5,958 bases of DNA from assembly GCA_017648525.1 (NCBI GenBank), contig JAGCIP010000166.1, positions 1 through 5,958 of the forward strand. Direction: 5' to 3'. Shown in pieces: positions 1-5,958 of the stretch (position 1 is the stretch's first letter; the number at the start of each line of letters is the position of its first letter). A model generated the notes under the pieces. The model was not told the DNA's origin. It searched no databases and saw only the letters and a list, made by a program, of their open reading frames with translations. The position numbers and the translations under genes were made by a program. The stretch is from Clostridia bacterium. Lineage in GTDB: Bacteria; Bacillota; Clostridia; Christensenellales; Borkfalkiaceae.

Positions 1-371
1 GAGTGTTTTTTCTTTTTCAAGTATTCAAGCATATGTTTAGCGGTTACTATTCCATGTGTAAATTTACGTTTTGGAATACCGCCTATGCCATACATAAGCC
101 AGTCGCCACGCCTGAACTCTTCAACAGAAATAACCCAACCGGTAGTTCTTGGCATAATGCCCTTTGCAACCATGGGGAAATCAATAAACGCTGCGTGAGT
201 TGACAAAATAAGATAAGGGCCTTTAAGTTTTTTAACGGCTTTATCAGTTTTTACGTGTGCATTATTAAATAACAAAAAGAATGGAGACGCCACGAATTCT
301 ACTATCTTAAGATACCAACGTGGTTTGTTGGGCTTGCGATTCATATTGAATCTCTTTGGTTGTTTTTTCAT
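1..371 (-). CDS. PlsC-family acyltransferase (1-acylglycerol-3-phosphate acyltransferase-like), N-terminal part
   Basis: I translated the minus strand from the ATG at 371-369 and it stays open to the window edge (123 codons plus two bases), so the C-terminal part is missing. The family transfers an acyl chain to lysophosphatidic acid at the inner face of the membrane, giving phosphatidic acid. The sequence shows a basic N-terminus, a short hydrophobic stretch near residues 23-36 (IVEFVASPFFLLF), and then the acyltransferase motif I HX4D as H59-AAFI-D64 in the context LSTHAAFIDFP. A motif-II-like GIGGIPKR follows at 95-102. Motifs III and IV would lie outside the window. The start is supported by an AGAGG ribosome site (complement of 381-385), nine bases upstream, and by a good promoter further upstream. 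The family assignment is solid. The exact acceptor is not known, because PlsC-like proteins also include lyso-lipid and other acyltransferases. Confidence 0.85.
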   Translation of the reverse strand, partial: MKKQPKRFNMNRKPNKPRWYLKIVEFVASPFFLLFNNAHVKTDKAVKKLKGPYLILSTHAAFIDFPMVAKGIMPRTTGWVISVEEFRRGDWLMYGIGGIPKRKFTHGIVTAKHMLEYLKKKKH

Positions 372-409
372 AAACTTTTTCCTCTACTACAAAAATAAGT
401 AATGCATTT

Positions 410-438
410 ATTTTATCATATTGATAAAAAATTTTCAA
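410..438 (-). promoter_or_regulatory. Sigma-A-type promoter of the PlsC-like gene
   Basis: Read on the minus strand, a -35 box TTGAAA (438-433, 5 of 6 consensus) is followed by a 17-base spacer and a -10 box TAAAAT (415-410, 5 of 6). Transcription would begin near 403 and give a leader of about 32 bases that contains the AGAGG ribosome site. The rest of the 372-575 gap holds the opposing promoter at 518-546 and otherwise only AT-rich sequence, with no operator palindrome that I can see. Confidence 0.65.
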
Positions 439-517
439 GTATTTAAGCGCATTGTTTTTTTTGCGGGAAAAGGCTAAACAAAAAATTAACGAATAAGGAA
501 AAATTCAAGTTAAATAA

Positions 518-546
518 TTGCGGTATTTTATTATTTGTTGTATAAT
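518..546 (+). promoter_or_regulatory. Promoter of the yitT-like/uxaC unit
   Basis: A perfect -10 box TATAAT lies at 541-546. Seventeen bases upstream of it is TTGCGG (518-523), a poor -35 that matches only in TTG. Transcription would start near 553, giving a leader of about 23 bases with AAGGA (560-564) eleven bases before the ATG at 576. No inverted repeat suggesting a uronate-responsive repressor site overlaps it. Confidence 0.6.
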
Positions 547-575
547 ATAAAAAGACAAAAAGGATAAGCGTAAAT

Positions 576-1472
576 ATGAATATGGCAATAAAGAAAAAGG
601 ACGTTGTAAATTTTATTTTTGATTTAATAGTAGCGGTTTTTGCGGGGATAGTGGTATCTATTGCTTACTATTTTTTTCAAAATAGCAACGGCTTTGCGCC
701 TGGTGGCGTAGGCGGTCTTGCAACAATGACTTACCACTATTTACAATCGGCAGGGATAAGCGTTCAATGGGCATATTTAATGATTGCGTTTAATATTCCT
801 ATATTTATTTTAGTAACTATATTCGTAAACAAAAAGTTGGGCGTAATACTCATAACGTATATGTTCGTTCAATCTTTTTGCACGATTATTTGGGAAAAAA
901 TAGGTTTTTTGCCTTACTCTGCAAAAACTAACGGACAAGATTTTGAAGTTATGTTTGCGTGTATAGCAACCGGCGTTGTATCTGGTTTCGGTTTTTCAAT
1001 AATGTTACGCAGGTTTGGGGCAAGTGGCGGTACTTACGCAATATCCGCACTAATAAAGAAAGCAAAGCCCGCACTCAATATCGCTTACGTATCGTTTTTG
1101 ATGGATAGTTCAGTTGTTTTGATAGCCTTTTTCGTTTACGGAATGCAAATTACACCTGTTATATGTACGCTGTTAAACTTGTTCGTTGCCAACGTCGTCG
1201 TGGATTATTTCCTTGCGGGCATGAGAGAGGGGTATAAGTTTGAAATTATTACCGATAAGCCTGAAGAATTGTCTAAAGAACTTATCGAAAAGTTGCACCA
1301 CGGCGTAACCGAAGTGCGTGTAGAAGGTATGTATTCTCATACCGAAAAATTTATGGTTATTTGTATTATTAGAAAGAAACAAATAGGCGAAATGATGAAA
1401 ATTATAAAAAAATATAAAGGTAGTTTTGCAAATTACTCTAAAGTCAACGAAGTTTTCGGAAGATTTAGATAA
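576..1472 (+). CDS. YitT-like integral membrane protein with C-terminal DUF2179 domain
   Basis: This 298-residue protein has the usual length and order of the YitT family: a membrane domain (DUF161/YitT_membrane) followed by a cytoplasmic DUF2179 domain. Hydrophobic segments appear at about residues 11-33, 65-85, 87-105, 123-146, 166-188 and 190-214. The paired glycine-rich family motifs are present as PGGVGGLA (42-49) and GASGGTYAIS (148-157); the second often carries an acidic residue where Tyr154 sits here. The DUF2179 domain covers about 222-296, starting FEIITDKPEEL and containing HHGVTEVRVEGMYS, and ends at NEVFGRFR. DUF2179 is thought to bind a small ligand, but transport substrate and function of the family are not established. 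ATG 576 is preferred over ATG 582 because AAGGA at 560-564 is spaced better to it. It is followed after 14 bp by uxaC, so the two are probably co-transcribed. Confidence 0.88.
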   Translation: MNMAIKKKDVVNFIFDLIVAVFAGIVVSIAYYFFQNSNGFAPGGVGGLATMTYHYLQSAGISVQWAYLMIAFNIPIFILVTIFVNKKLGVILITYMFVQSFCTIIWEKIGFLPYSAKTNGQDFEVMFACIATGVVSGFGFSIMLRRFGASGGTYAISALIKKAKPALNIAYVSFLMDSSVVLIAFFVYGMQITPVICTLLNLFVANVVVDYFLAGMREGYKFEIITDKPEELSKELIEKLHHGVTEVRVEGMYSHTEKFMVICIIRKKQIGEMMKIIKKYKGSFANYSKVNEVFGRFR

Positions 1473-1486
1473 TAAAAGGAGATAAA

Positions 1487-2875
1487 ATGGTTTACTTAAA
1501 AGATAATTTTTTACTTAAGAACAAAACGGCTGAAAGGCTATATAACGAATACGCTAAAAATATGCCTATATTCGATTATCATTGCCATTTGCCTGAAAAA
1601 CAAATTTTAGAAAACGAACAGTTTAACGACGTTTACGAGATTTGGCTCAAAGGCGACCATTATAAATGGCGTTTAATGCGTAACTACGGTATAGACGAAG
1701 AATTTATTACTGGGGGAAAAAGCAACAAAGAAAAATTCGTTGCTTATTGTACGGTGCTTGCAACCGCTTTCGGCAACCCCTTATACCATTGGTCACAAGT
1801 TGAACTCAAAGAGTTTTTCAACTGTGAAATAGAAATAAACGGCGACAATGCGGAAATCATTTGGGATTGGTGTAACGAATATATTAAACTTAACAAAATC
1901 ACACCGCAAAGCCTTATTGAAAGTTCAAACGTAACCCATTTATTTACTACTAACGAAGTTTTTGACGACCTTTCTACCTTTGAAAAAATTAAACAAAAAA
2001 ACTATAAATTTAAGGTAATTCCTGCTTTCCGTGCTGATAAAATTATGAACGTTGAAGCCAAAGATTATCTTCAAACAATAAGTAAATTAAGCGCACTTAC
2101 CGGCAAGATTGAAAACTTAACCGACCTTGAAAGTGCTGTTGAAAATAGACTTAACGAGTTTATCAAAGTGGGAACAACCGCTTGCGATATCGCCTTACAA
2201 AGAGTTTGTCCGTTAACCGAAAAAGAACAGGCTGACGAAGTTCTTAAAAAAGCGCTTAAAGGTGAAGAAATTAGTTTAGAACAAGCGGAAATATTTAAGG
2301 GATATTTTACTTATTTCTTGTTCAAGTTGTACGCTAAATATGATTTAAGCACCGAGTTGCATATAGGAGCAATGAGAAACAACAACACCAAAATGTTCAA
2401 TAAACTCGGTTTAGACACGGGGTACGATAGCATTGCGGAAGATAATAGCATCAAGTTAATGTCAAGATTATTCGATAAACTTGATAGTGAAAATTCATTG
2501 CCCAAAACAATAATCTTTAACCTTAACCCCAAGCAAAATTCAGAGATTATGACCTTGCTTGGTTGTTTCCAAGATTCGAGTGCACGTGGCAAAATTCAAT
2601 ATGGTCCAGCGTGGTGGTTTTTAGATAACAAAGTGGGTATGGAAAAACATTTACAAGATTTAACTGCAACGGGGCATATCGCAACTTTCGTTGGTATGTT
2701 AACCGATAGCCGTTCACTACTTTCTTATCCAAGACATCACTATTTTAGAAGAATTCTTTGTTCTTATCTTGGAACGCTTATGGAAGATGGGGAAATAACC
2801 CAAGATATTGAATTAGTAGGAAAAGTCGTAAAAGATATTTCTTACAACAACTCGATTAAATATTTCAAAATGTAA
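1487..2875 (+). CDS. uxaC: Glucuronate (uronate) isomerase, UxaC
   Basis: This enzyme interconverts D-glucuronate with D-fructuronate and D-galacturonate with D-tagaturonate, the first step of hexuronate breakdown in the cytosol. At 462 residues it is full length for the family, which belongs to the amidohydrolase superfamily. Diagnostic segments are FDYHCHL (29-35, the HxH metal-site motif), WLKGDHYKWRLMR (53-65), LHIGAMRNNNTKMF (291-304), LDTGYDSI (309-316), and TDSRSLLSYPRHHYFRRI (406-423), containing the conserved TDSRS and RHxYFRR motifs. The start has an excellent AAAAGGAG site (1474-1481) five bases before the ATG. Two normally conserved internal motifs differ: TTDDP appears as TTNEV (154-158), and SDH(G/A) as CDIA (233-236). 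The gene sits alone, without uxuA, uxaB, uxuB or kdg genes in the window, behind the YitT-like gene. Family assignment is secure; substrate preference is not. Confidence 0.95.
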   Translation: MVYLKDNFLLKNKTAERLYNEYAKNMPIFDYHCHLPEKQILENEQFNDVYEIWLKGDHYKWRLMRNYGIDEEFITGGKSNKEKFVAYCTVLATAFGNPLYHWSQVELKEFFNCEIEINGDNAEIIWDWCNEYIKLNKITPQSLIESSNVTHLFTTNEVFDDLSTFEKIKQKNYKFKVIPAFRADKIMNVEAKDYLQTISKLSALTGKIENLTDLESAVENRLNEFIKVGTTACDIALQRVCPLTEKEQADEVLKKALKGEEISLEQAEIFKGYFTYFLFKLYAKYDLSTELHIGAMRNNNTKMFNKLGLDTGYDSIAEDNSIKLMSRLFDKLDSENSLPKTIIFNLNPKQNSEIMTLLGCFQDSSARGKIQYGPAWWFLDNKVGMEKHLQDLTATGHIATFVGMLTDSRSLLSYPRHHYFRRILCSYLGTLMEDGEITQDIELVGKVVKDISYNNSIKYFKM

Positions 2876-2890
2876 TATTTGCAATATTAA

Positions 2891-2920
2891 AAAGCCGAAA
2901 TCGTTTAAGATTTCGGCTTT
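2891..2920. terminator. Bidirectional intrinsic terminator between uxaC and dat
   Basis: AAAGCCGAAATC (2891-2902) and GATTTCGGCTTT (2909-2920) form a perfect 12-bp stem with a six-base GTTTAA loop. On the plus strand it is followed by ATCTTTTTAT and lies 15 bases after the uxaC stop. On the minus strand the stem ends in a run of five T and lies six bases after the dat stop. It can therefore end both convergent transcripts. Confidence 0.9.
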
Positions 2921-2926
2921 ATCTTT

Positions 2927-3778
2927 TTATTTGAGCATATCTGTTTCTTTAATAAACTCGTTTAAAACTTCCTTTTGTAATGCCGACAAAATTTGCGGTG
3001 CTTTGTTTCCAACTGCCGTTTTGTCAACCGTGCTTGCAGACAAGCATAACTGACCAGCAGAAGAAATTATAACTTCGTCTGCCGATAAAAGCGTTTTGAC
3101 GGTAAAGGGCTTTTCAAGCACGGGAATATTAAGTCTATTGCAGGCTAAAATCAAGCGTTTTCTTGCAACGCCTGCCAAAATTAGATTGTCGGTTGGTGGG
3201 GTAATAAATTTTCCGTCTTTTATAATATGCACGTTGCTATGCGAACACTCCGTAACCCTGCCGTTTCTATGAAAAATTGCCTCGTCGCAATTCATTTCTT
3301 TTGCTTTTTGCGACGCCATAACCGACGGAATAAGATTGAGCGTTTTTATATTACAATGGAAAAAGCGTGTATCTTCTACGGTTATTAAGTTAACTTTTCT
3401 ATAAACGTCTTCAATTTTTTTATGGAAAATATTTATCCAAATATTAGCCTTTTCTGTTTGGGGAAAAAGATGATTTCTAACGGGCGAAAGCCCCCGTGTT
3501 GCTTGAAAATAAACAAAATTTTCACCCGTATCCATTTTTTCAACCATATCAATTAGCAAGGCTTTTAGTTGGCTTTTTGTGTGCGGAATATTTATTTTTA
3601 ATAATTTTGCACTATTAAAAAAACGGTCAACGTGGTCGTTCAAAGCAAAAATATTATAATTTCTGCTATAAGTAGCGTCGTAAATTCCGTCGCCAAAAAA
3701 GCAAACCCTATCACACATAGGGATTGTCATCTTTTCAATTTCATCAATTATTCCGTTATAATAACCCAAGTTTTTCAT
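2927..3778 (-). CDS. dat: D-amino acid aminotransferase (class IV, PLP-dependent)
   Basis: The family moves the amino group between D-alanine and 2-oxoglutarate, giving pyruvate and D-glutamate, a cytosolic supply route for peptidoglycan. The 283-residue protein matches the usual length of fold-type IV transaminases. Seen in the sequence: FGDGIYDATY (28-37) with Tyr33; DHVDRFFNSA (48-57) with Arg52 in the cofactor phosphate region; TRGLSPVRNHLFP (94-106), whose Arg101 and His103 match the carboxylate-trapping R-x-H that separates D-amino acid from branched-chain transaminases; HCNIKTLNLIP (141-151) with Lys145, the Schiff-base lysine; and VTECSHSNV (175-183) with Glu177, which contacts the PLP ring nitrogen. 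The phosphate-cup segments are altered: GVAR (203-206) where GITR is usual, and SSAG (239-242). The start fits family N-termini, though the ribosome site is weak (TAGG, four bases before ATG). 4-amino-4-deoxychorismate lyase or a branched-chain enzyme are less likely alternatives. Confidence 0.87.
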   Translation of the reverse strand: MKNLGYYNGIIDEIEKMTIPMCDRVCFFGDGIYDATYSRNYNIFALNDHVDRFFNSAKLLKINIPHTKSQLKALLIDMVEKMDTGENFVYFQATRGLSPVRNHLFPQTEKANIWINIFHKKIEDVYRKVNLITVEDTRFFHCNIKTLNLIPSVMASQKAKEMNCDEAIFHRNGRVTECSHSNVHIIKDGKFITPPTDNLILAGVARKRLILACNRLNIPVLEKPFTVKTLLSADEVIISSAGQLCLSASTVDKTAVGNKAPQILSALQKEVLNEFIKETDMLK

Positions 3779-3792
3779 AATACCTATAAATT

Positions 3793-3798
3793 ATTATA
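3793..3798 (-). promoter_or_regulatory. Possible -10 box for dat
   Basis: A perfect TATAAT reads on the minus strand at 3798-3793, fourteen bases before the dat ATG. No convincing -35 box is seen 16-18 bases upstream, and there is no TG extension. If used, transcription would start near 3786 and leave a leader of only about eight bases containing TAGG. The AT-rich setting makes a chance match possible. Confidence 0.4.
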
Positions 3799-3868
3799 TT
3801 AGGCGTAGTTAAAAATTAGCCGTTACAAAGCGAAAAAAATAATTAAAAAGTAAAGATAATAAAAACCT

Positions 3869-3896
3869 TTGATTTCTTTTGTTAGTATGTTATAAT
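3869..3896 (+). promoter_or_regulatory. Strong extended -10 promoter of the U32 gene, set for a leaderless transcript
   Basis: TTGATT (3869-3874, 4 of 6) is followed by a 16-base spacer and TATAAT (3891-3896, 6 of 6). The extended element TGT (3888-3890) stands directly before the -10 box, making TGTTATAAT. A second, overlapping TATAAT is at 3896-3901. From the first box, the expected transcription start is about 3902-3904, at the ATG of the gene itself (3903). The position also argues against the in-frame TTG at 3879 as the start, since it would lie upstream of the transcript. Confidence 0.7.
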
Positions 3897-3902
3897 ATAA
3901 TT

Positions 3903-5873
3903 ATGAAACTATTATCGCCCGCAGGCAATTTTGAAAGTTTAAAAAGCGCCGTGTTTAACGGTGCGGAAGAAGTTTATCTTGGCGTTAACGAATTTAACGC
4001 AAGAAATAACGTGGACGGATTTACGGTGGAAAACTTAAAAGACGCCGTATCTTTTGCCCATCTTTTTAACGTTAAAGTAAATTTAGCGGTTAATATTCTT
4101 TTTAAGGACGAAGAATTACAGTCGGCGGTTGATTTGGCTATAAAAGCATATAACGCTGGCGTTGACGCATTTATAGTGCAAGATTTAGGGCTTGCTAAAA
4201 TTTTGTTTGATAATTACCCCGAAATAGAATTGCACGCAAGCACTCAAATGGGTATACACAATCTTGAAGGGGTAAGGGCGATTTTGCCTTATGGATTTAA
4301 GAGAGTGGTTTTATCTCGAGAAACTCCACTTGCCGAAATAAAGCGCATTAAAGAAAGCGTTAATATTGAAATAGAATACTTCGTTCAAGGTGCGCTTTGC
4401 GTTTGTTTTTCGGGTAACTGTTATTTAAGTTCTGCACTCTTTGACGCTAGTGGAAATCGTGGGCGTTGCAAACAATTATGTAGACTTCCGTACGTTTTAG
4501 AAAATAACGGAAAAATGGTGAAAAAAGGGTATCTTTTAAGTGCAAAAGATATAAATATGAGCCAAAGGCTTAAAGATTTAGAAGACAGTGGTGTAGACGT
4601 GTTAAAAATTGAAGGTCGTGCAAGGCGCACGGAATACGTTGCAACCGTTACCGCAGAATATAGAAAGGCGTTAGATGGCAAAGAATTTAGCCGAGATAAT
4701 ATTGCCTTGGCGTTTAACCGTGAATATACCGCAGGGTATTTTGACGGCAACTCTAAAATTATCAGTGATTATAACAACCATATCGGCTTAAAGATAGGAA
4801 AAATAGAAAACGTTGAGTTTGGCAAAAAGTTTAATAGGGTATATATATCTTCTAATAGAGAGTTAACCCCGAAATCGACCTTTAAGACTTTCTCTAACCT
4901 TAAAGAAACGGCGGTAGTAACCGCATACGATTTGAAAAAAGACGGGCATTCTAAATATCAATTTACAACCACTCAAAACTTAAAAATAGGCGATACGGTT
5001 AGATTAATAATTGATGCGGGATTAGAGAACGAATACCTACAAAAAACAGTTAAACGTAAGGTTGAAATAGACCTTTACTTACAAATAGGAAAGCCGATAA
5101 GGGCAGAGTTTGTGGTAAACGGCGAAAAAATTAGCGTTTTAGGTGGCGTTTGTCAATCGGCGTTAAATAGTCCTTTAGACCAAGATAGAATAAGAGAAAA
5201 CTTCAAAAAGAGCCCGATTTTTGATGGTGAATTAAGTTTCGTTGTGTTTGAAAAAGTGTTTTTGCCAGTCAAAGAATTAAACGAGTTTAGGAGAGAAGTT
5301 TTTGATAGGTTAGAAAGTTGTTTAATATCAGTGCACCAAAAAAATCTTGATTTAATTTCGGTAAATTTACAAGGAAAATCTTTTGGGCTTTTGACAGGTG
5401 AAAGCCACGCTATTTACTCGCCCGAAAAGTATGATATTAAAGATATTTTAGAGTTTAAAAACAATTGTGAAAAACTAGGGAAAAAGCCTTATTTAGACAC
5501 GCCGAATTTCGCCCTTAAAGAAGATATTAAAATTCTAAAAGAAATAATTGAAAAAACAGGGGTTGGGATAATTGCGCAAAATTATTACGCACTTAACCTT
5601 TGCGACGATTATCTTATCGGCGCAGGGCTAAACGTTTATAACTCGGTAACGGCAAACGCATTAGGAAAACCCGTGTTACAAAGCGAAAAAGAAATGGCTA
5701 ATTTTGATTATCCGTTTATGACTTTTAGGCATTGCCCTATAAAAGAGCATTTAGGTGGGAATTGTGCTAATTGCAAATATATCGGTGGGATTACTTATTC
5801 TTTAGAAAACGGAAAAAGGTTTAAGTTAAAACGTAAAAAACTAAGCACTTGTACCTTTTATTTAACAAAATAA
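3903..5873 (+). CDS. U32-family protein with DUF3656 domain (RlhA-like architecture)
   Basis: U32 proteins were named as peptidases, but the characterised bacterial ones of similar shape (RlhA on 23S rRNA, TrhP on tRNA) are iron-sulfur proteins needed for RNA hydroxylation, so an RNA-modification role is the better guess. The protein has 656 residues from ATG 3903, and MKLLSPAGNFESLKSAV is the classic U32 N-terminus. The U32 domain covers about 1-290, with its signature at EYFVQGALCVCFSGNCYLSS (158-177). Cys166, Cys168, Cys173, Cys189 and Cys193 include the probable Fe-S ligands. KIEGRARRTEYV (235-246) is also typical. A DUF3656-like region covers about 370-475, with ALNSPL (420-425) and LPVKELNEFRRE (454-465). 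A C-terminal Cys cluster follows: RHCPI with Cys611, Cys621-x-x-Cys624, Cys650. The in-frame TTG at 3879 is rejected because the promoter lies inside that extension. No Shine-Dalgarno site precedes the ATG. The RNA target cannot be read from sequence; other U32 paralogues are possible. Confidence 0.9.
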   Translation: MKLLSPAGNFESLKSAVFNGAEEVYLGVNEFNARNNVDGFTVENLKDAVSFAHLFNVKVNLAVNILFKDEELQSAVDLAIKAYNAGVDAFIVQDLGLAKILFDNYPEIELHASTQMGIHNLEGVRAILPYGFKRVVLSRETPLAEIKRIKESVNIEIEYFVQGALCVCFSGNCYLSSALFDASGNRGRCKQLCRLPYVLENNGKMVKKGYLLSAKDINMSQRLKDLEDSGVDVLKIEGRARRTEYVATVTAEYRKALDGKEFSRDNIALAFNREYTAGYFDGNSKIISDYNNHIGLKIGKIENVEFGKKFNRVYISSNRELTPKSTFKTFSNLKETAVVTAYDLKKDGHSKYQFTTTQNLKIGDTVRLIIDAGLENEYLQKTVKRKVEIDLYLQIGKPIRAEFVVNGEKISVLGGVCQSALNSPLDQDRIRENFKKSPIFDGELSFVVFEKVFLPVKELNEFRREVFDRLESCLISVHQKNLDLISVNLQGKSFGLLTGESHAIYSPEKYDIKDILEFKNNCEKLGKKPYLDTPNFALKEDIKILKEIIEKTGVGIIAQNYYALNLCDDYLIGAGLNVYNSVTANALGKPVLQSEKEMANFDYPFMTFRHCPIKEHLGGNCANCKYIGGITYSLENGKRFKLKRKKLSTCTFYLTK

Positions 5874-5883
5874 ATTTATGAAA

Positions 5884-5917
5884 AAAGGCCTTGAAACATT
5901 GCCGTTTCAAAGCCTTT
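5884..5917. terminator. Hairpin terminator after the U32 gene
   Basis: The arms 5884-5897 and 5904-5917 pair over 14 positions with a single C-A mismatch (5890/5911) and a six-base ATTGCC loop, starting ten bases after the U32 stop. The plus-strand tail (TTTAATATTATTT) is broken, while the minus-strand side has a clean run of six T. It probably ends the U32 transcript and would work better still for a transcript arriving from the right. Confidence 0.8.
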
Positions 5918-5958
5918 AATATTATTTATAAAATTAAACGTTAAATCTAAACAAAACA

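Noticed and set aside
3..203. Plus-strand open frame of 66 codons at the left edge
   Set aside because: It lies antisense to the PlsC-like gene, which has the HX4D motif, an SD and a promoter; the plus-strand product resembles nothing and has no ribosome site.
15..454. Similar short strings TTCAAGTATTCAAGC (18-32) and TTCAAGTATTTAAGC (434-448)
   Set aside because: The first lies within the PlsC-like coding sequence and the second overlaps its promoter; one short, imperfect AT-rich match is compatible with chance and shows no regular spacing.
1173..1382. Minus-strand open frame inside the YitT-like gene
   Set aside because: Antisense shadow of a well-supported coding region, with no promoter or SD and no recognisable domain.
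2311..2732. Two overlapping minus-strand open frames inside uxaC
   Set aside because: Antisense shadows of conserved UxaC motifs; no independent evidence for expression.
3879..3902. In-frame TTG start giving eight extra residues to the U32 protein
   Set aside because: The extension MLVCYNII is encoded by the -10 promoter element itself, has no SD, and the family starts at MKLLSPAG.
3779..3902. Possible riboswitch or small RNA in the dat/U32 gap
   Set aside because: Only 124 bases of AT-rich sequence occupied by promoter elements; no stable hairpin or T-tract, and both leaders appear to be extremely short.
4421..4750. Minus-strand 109-codon open frame inside the U32 gene
   Set aside because: It covers the conserved Cys-rich and KIEGRARR part of the U32 domain on the other strand; length is explained by coding constraint on the real gene.

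Overview
The window is ordinary core-metabolism DNA from an AT-rich bacterium, most likely an uncultured Clostridia-like member of the Bacillota. The evidence is AT-rich codon use, clear sigma-A-type promoters (TTGAAA/TAAAAT, TTGATT/TATAAT), strong AGGAG-type ribosome sites, and a set of proteins typical of Firmicutes: a YitT/DUF2179 membrane protein, a clostridial-style D-amino acid aminotransferase and a long U32 protein. Genus or species cannot be named from this sequence.

Layout: (1) 1-371, minus strand, the N-terminal 123 codons of a PlsC-family acyltransferase cut by the window edge. (2) 372-575, a divergent intergenic region with one promoter for each direction and nothing else recognisable. 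(3) 576-2875, plus strand, a two-gene putative operon: a YitT-like membrane protein and, 14 bp later, glucuronate isomerase (UxaC). (4) 2891-2920, a perfect 12-bp hairpin between convergent genes, able to terminate both. (5) 2927-3778, minus strand, a D-amino acid aminotransferase (Dat). (6) 3779-3902, a second divergent promoter region. (7) 3903-5873, plus strand, a U32-family protein with the long, RlhA-like architecture. (8) 5884-5917, a hairpin terminator, with the last 41 bases non-coding or the tail of a convergent gene.

The genes do not form one pathway. UxaC isomerises hexuronates (glucuronate to fructuronate), Dat supplies D-glutamate for peptidoglycan, the acyltransferase belongs to phospholipid synthesis, and U32 proteins of this shape are linked to RNA hydroxylation. 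I found no mobile element, CRISPR array, RNA gene, riboswitch or defence system, and no convincing undescribed multi-gene system. The points most worth a second look are the apparently leaderless start of the U32 gene, substitutions in normally invariant motifs of UxaC, and the pairing of an isolated uxaC with a YitT-like membrane protein.
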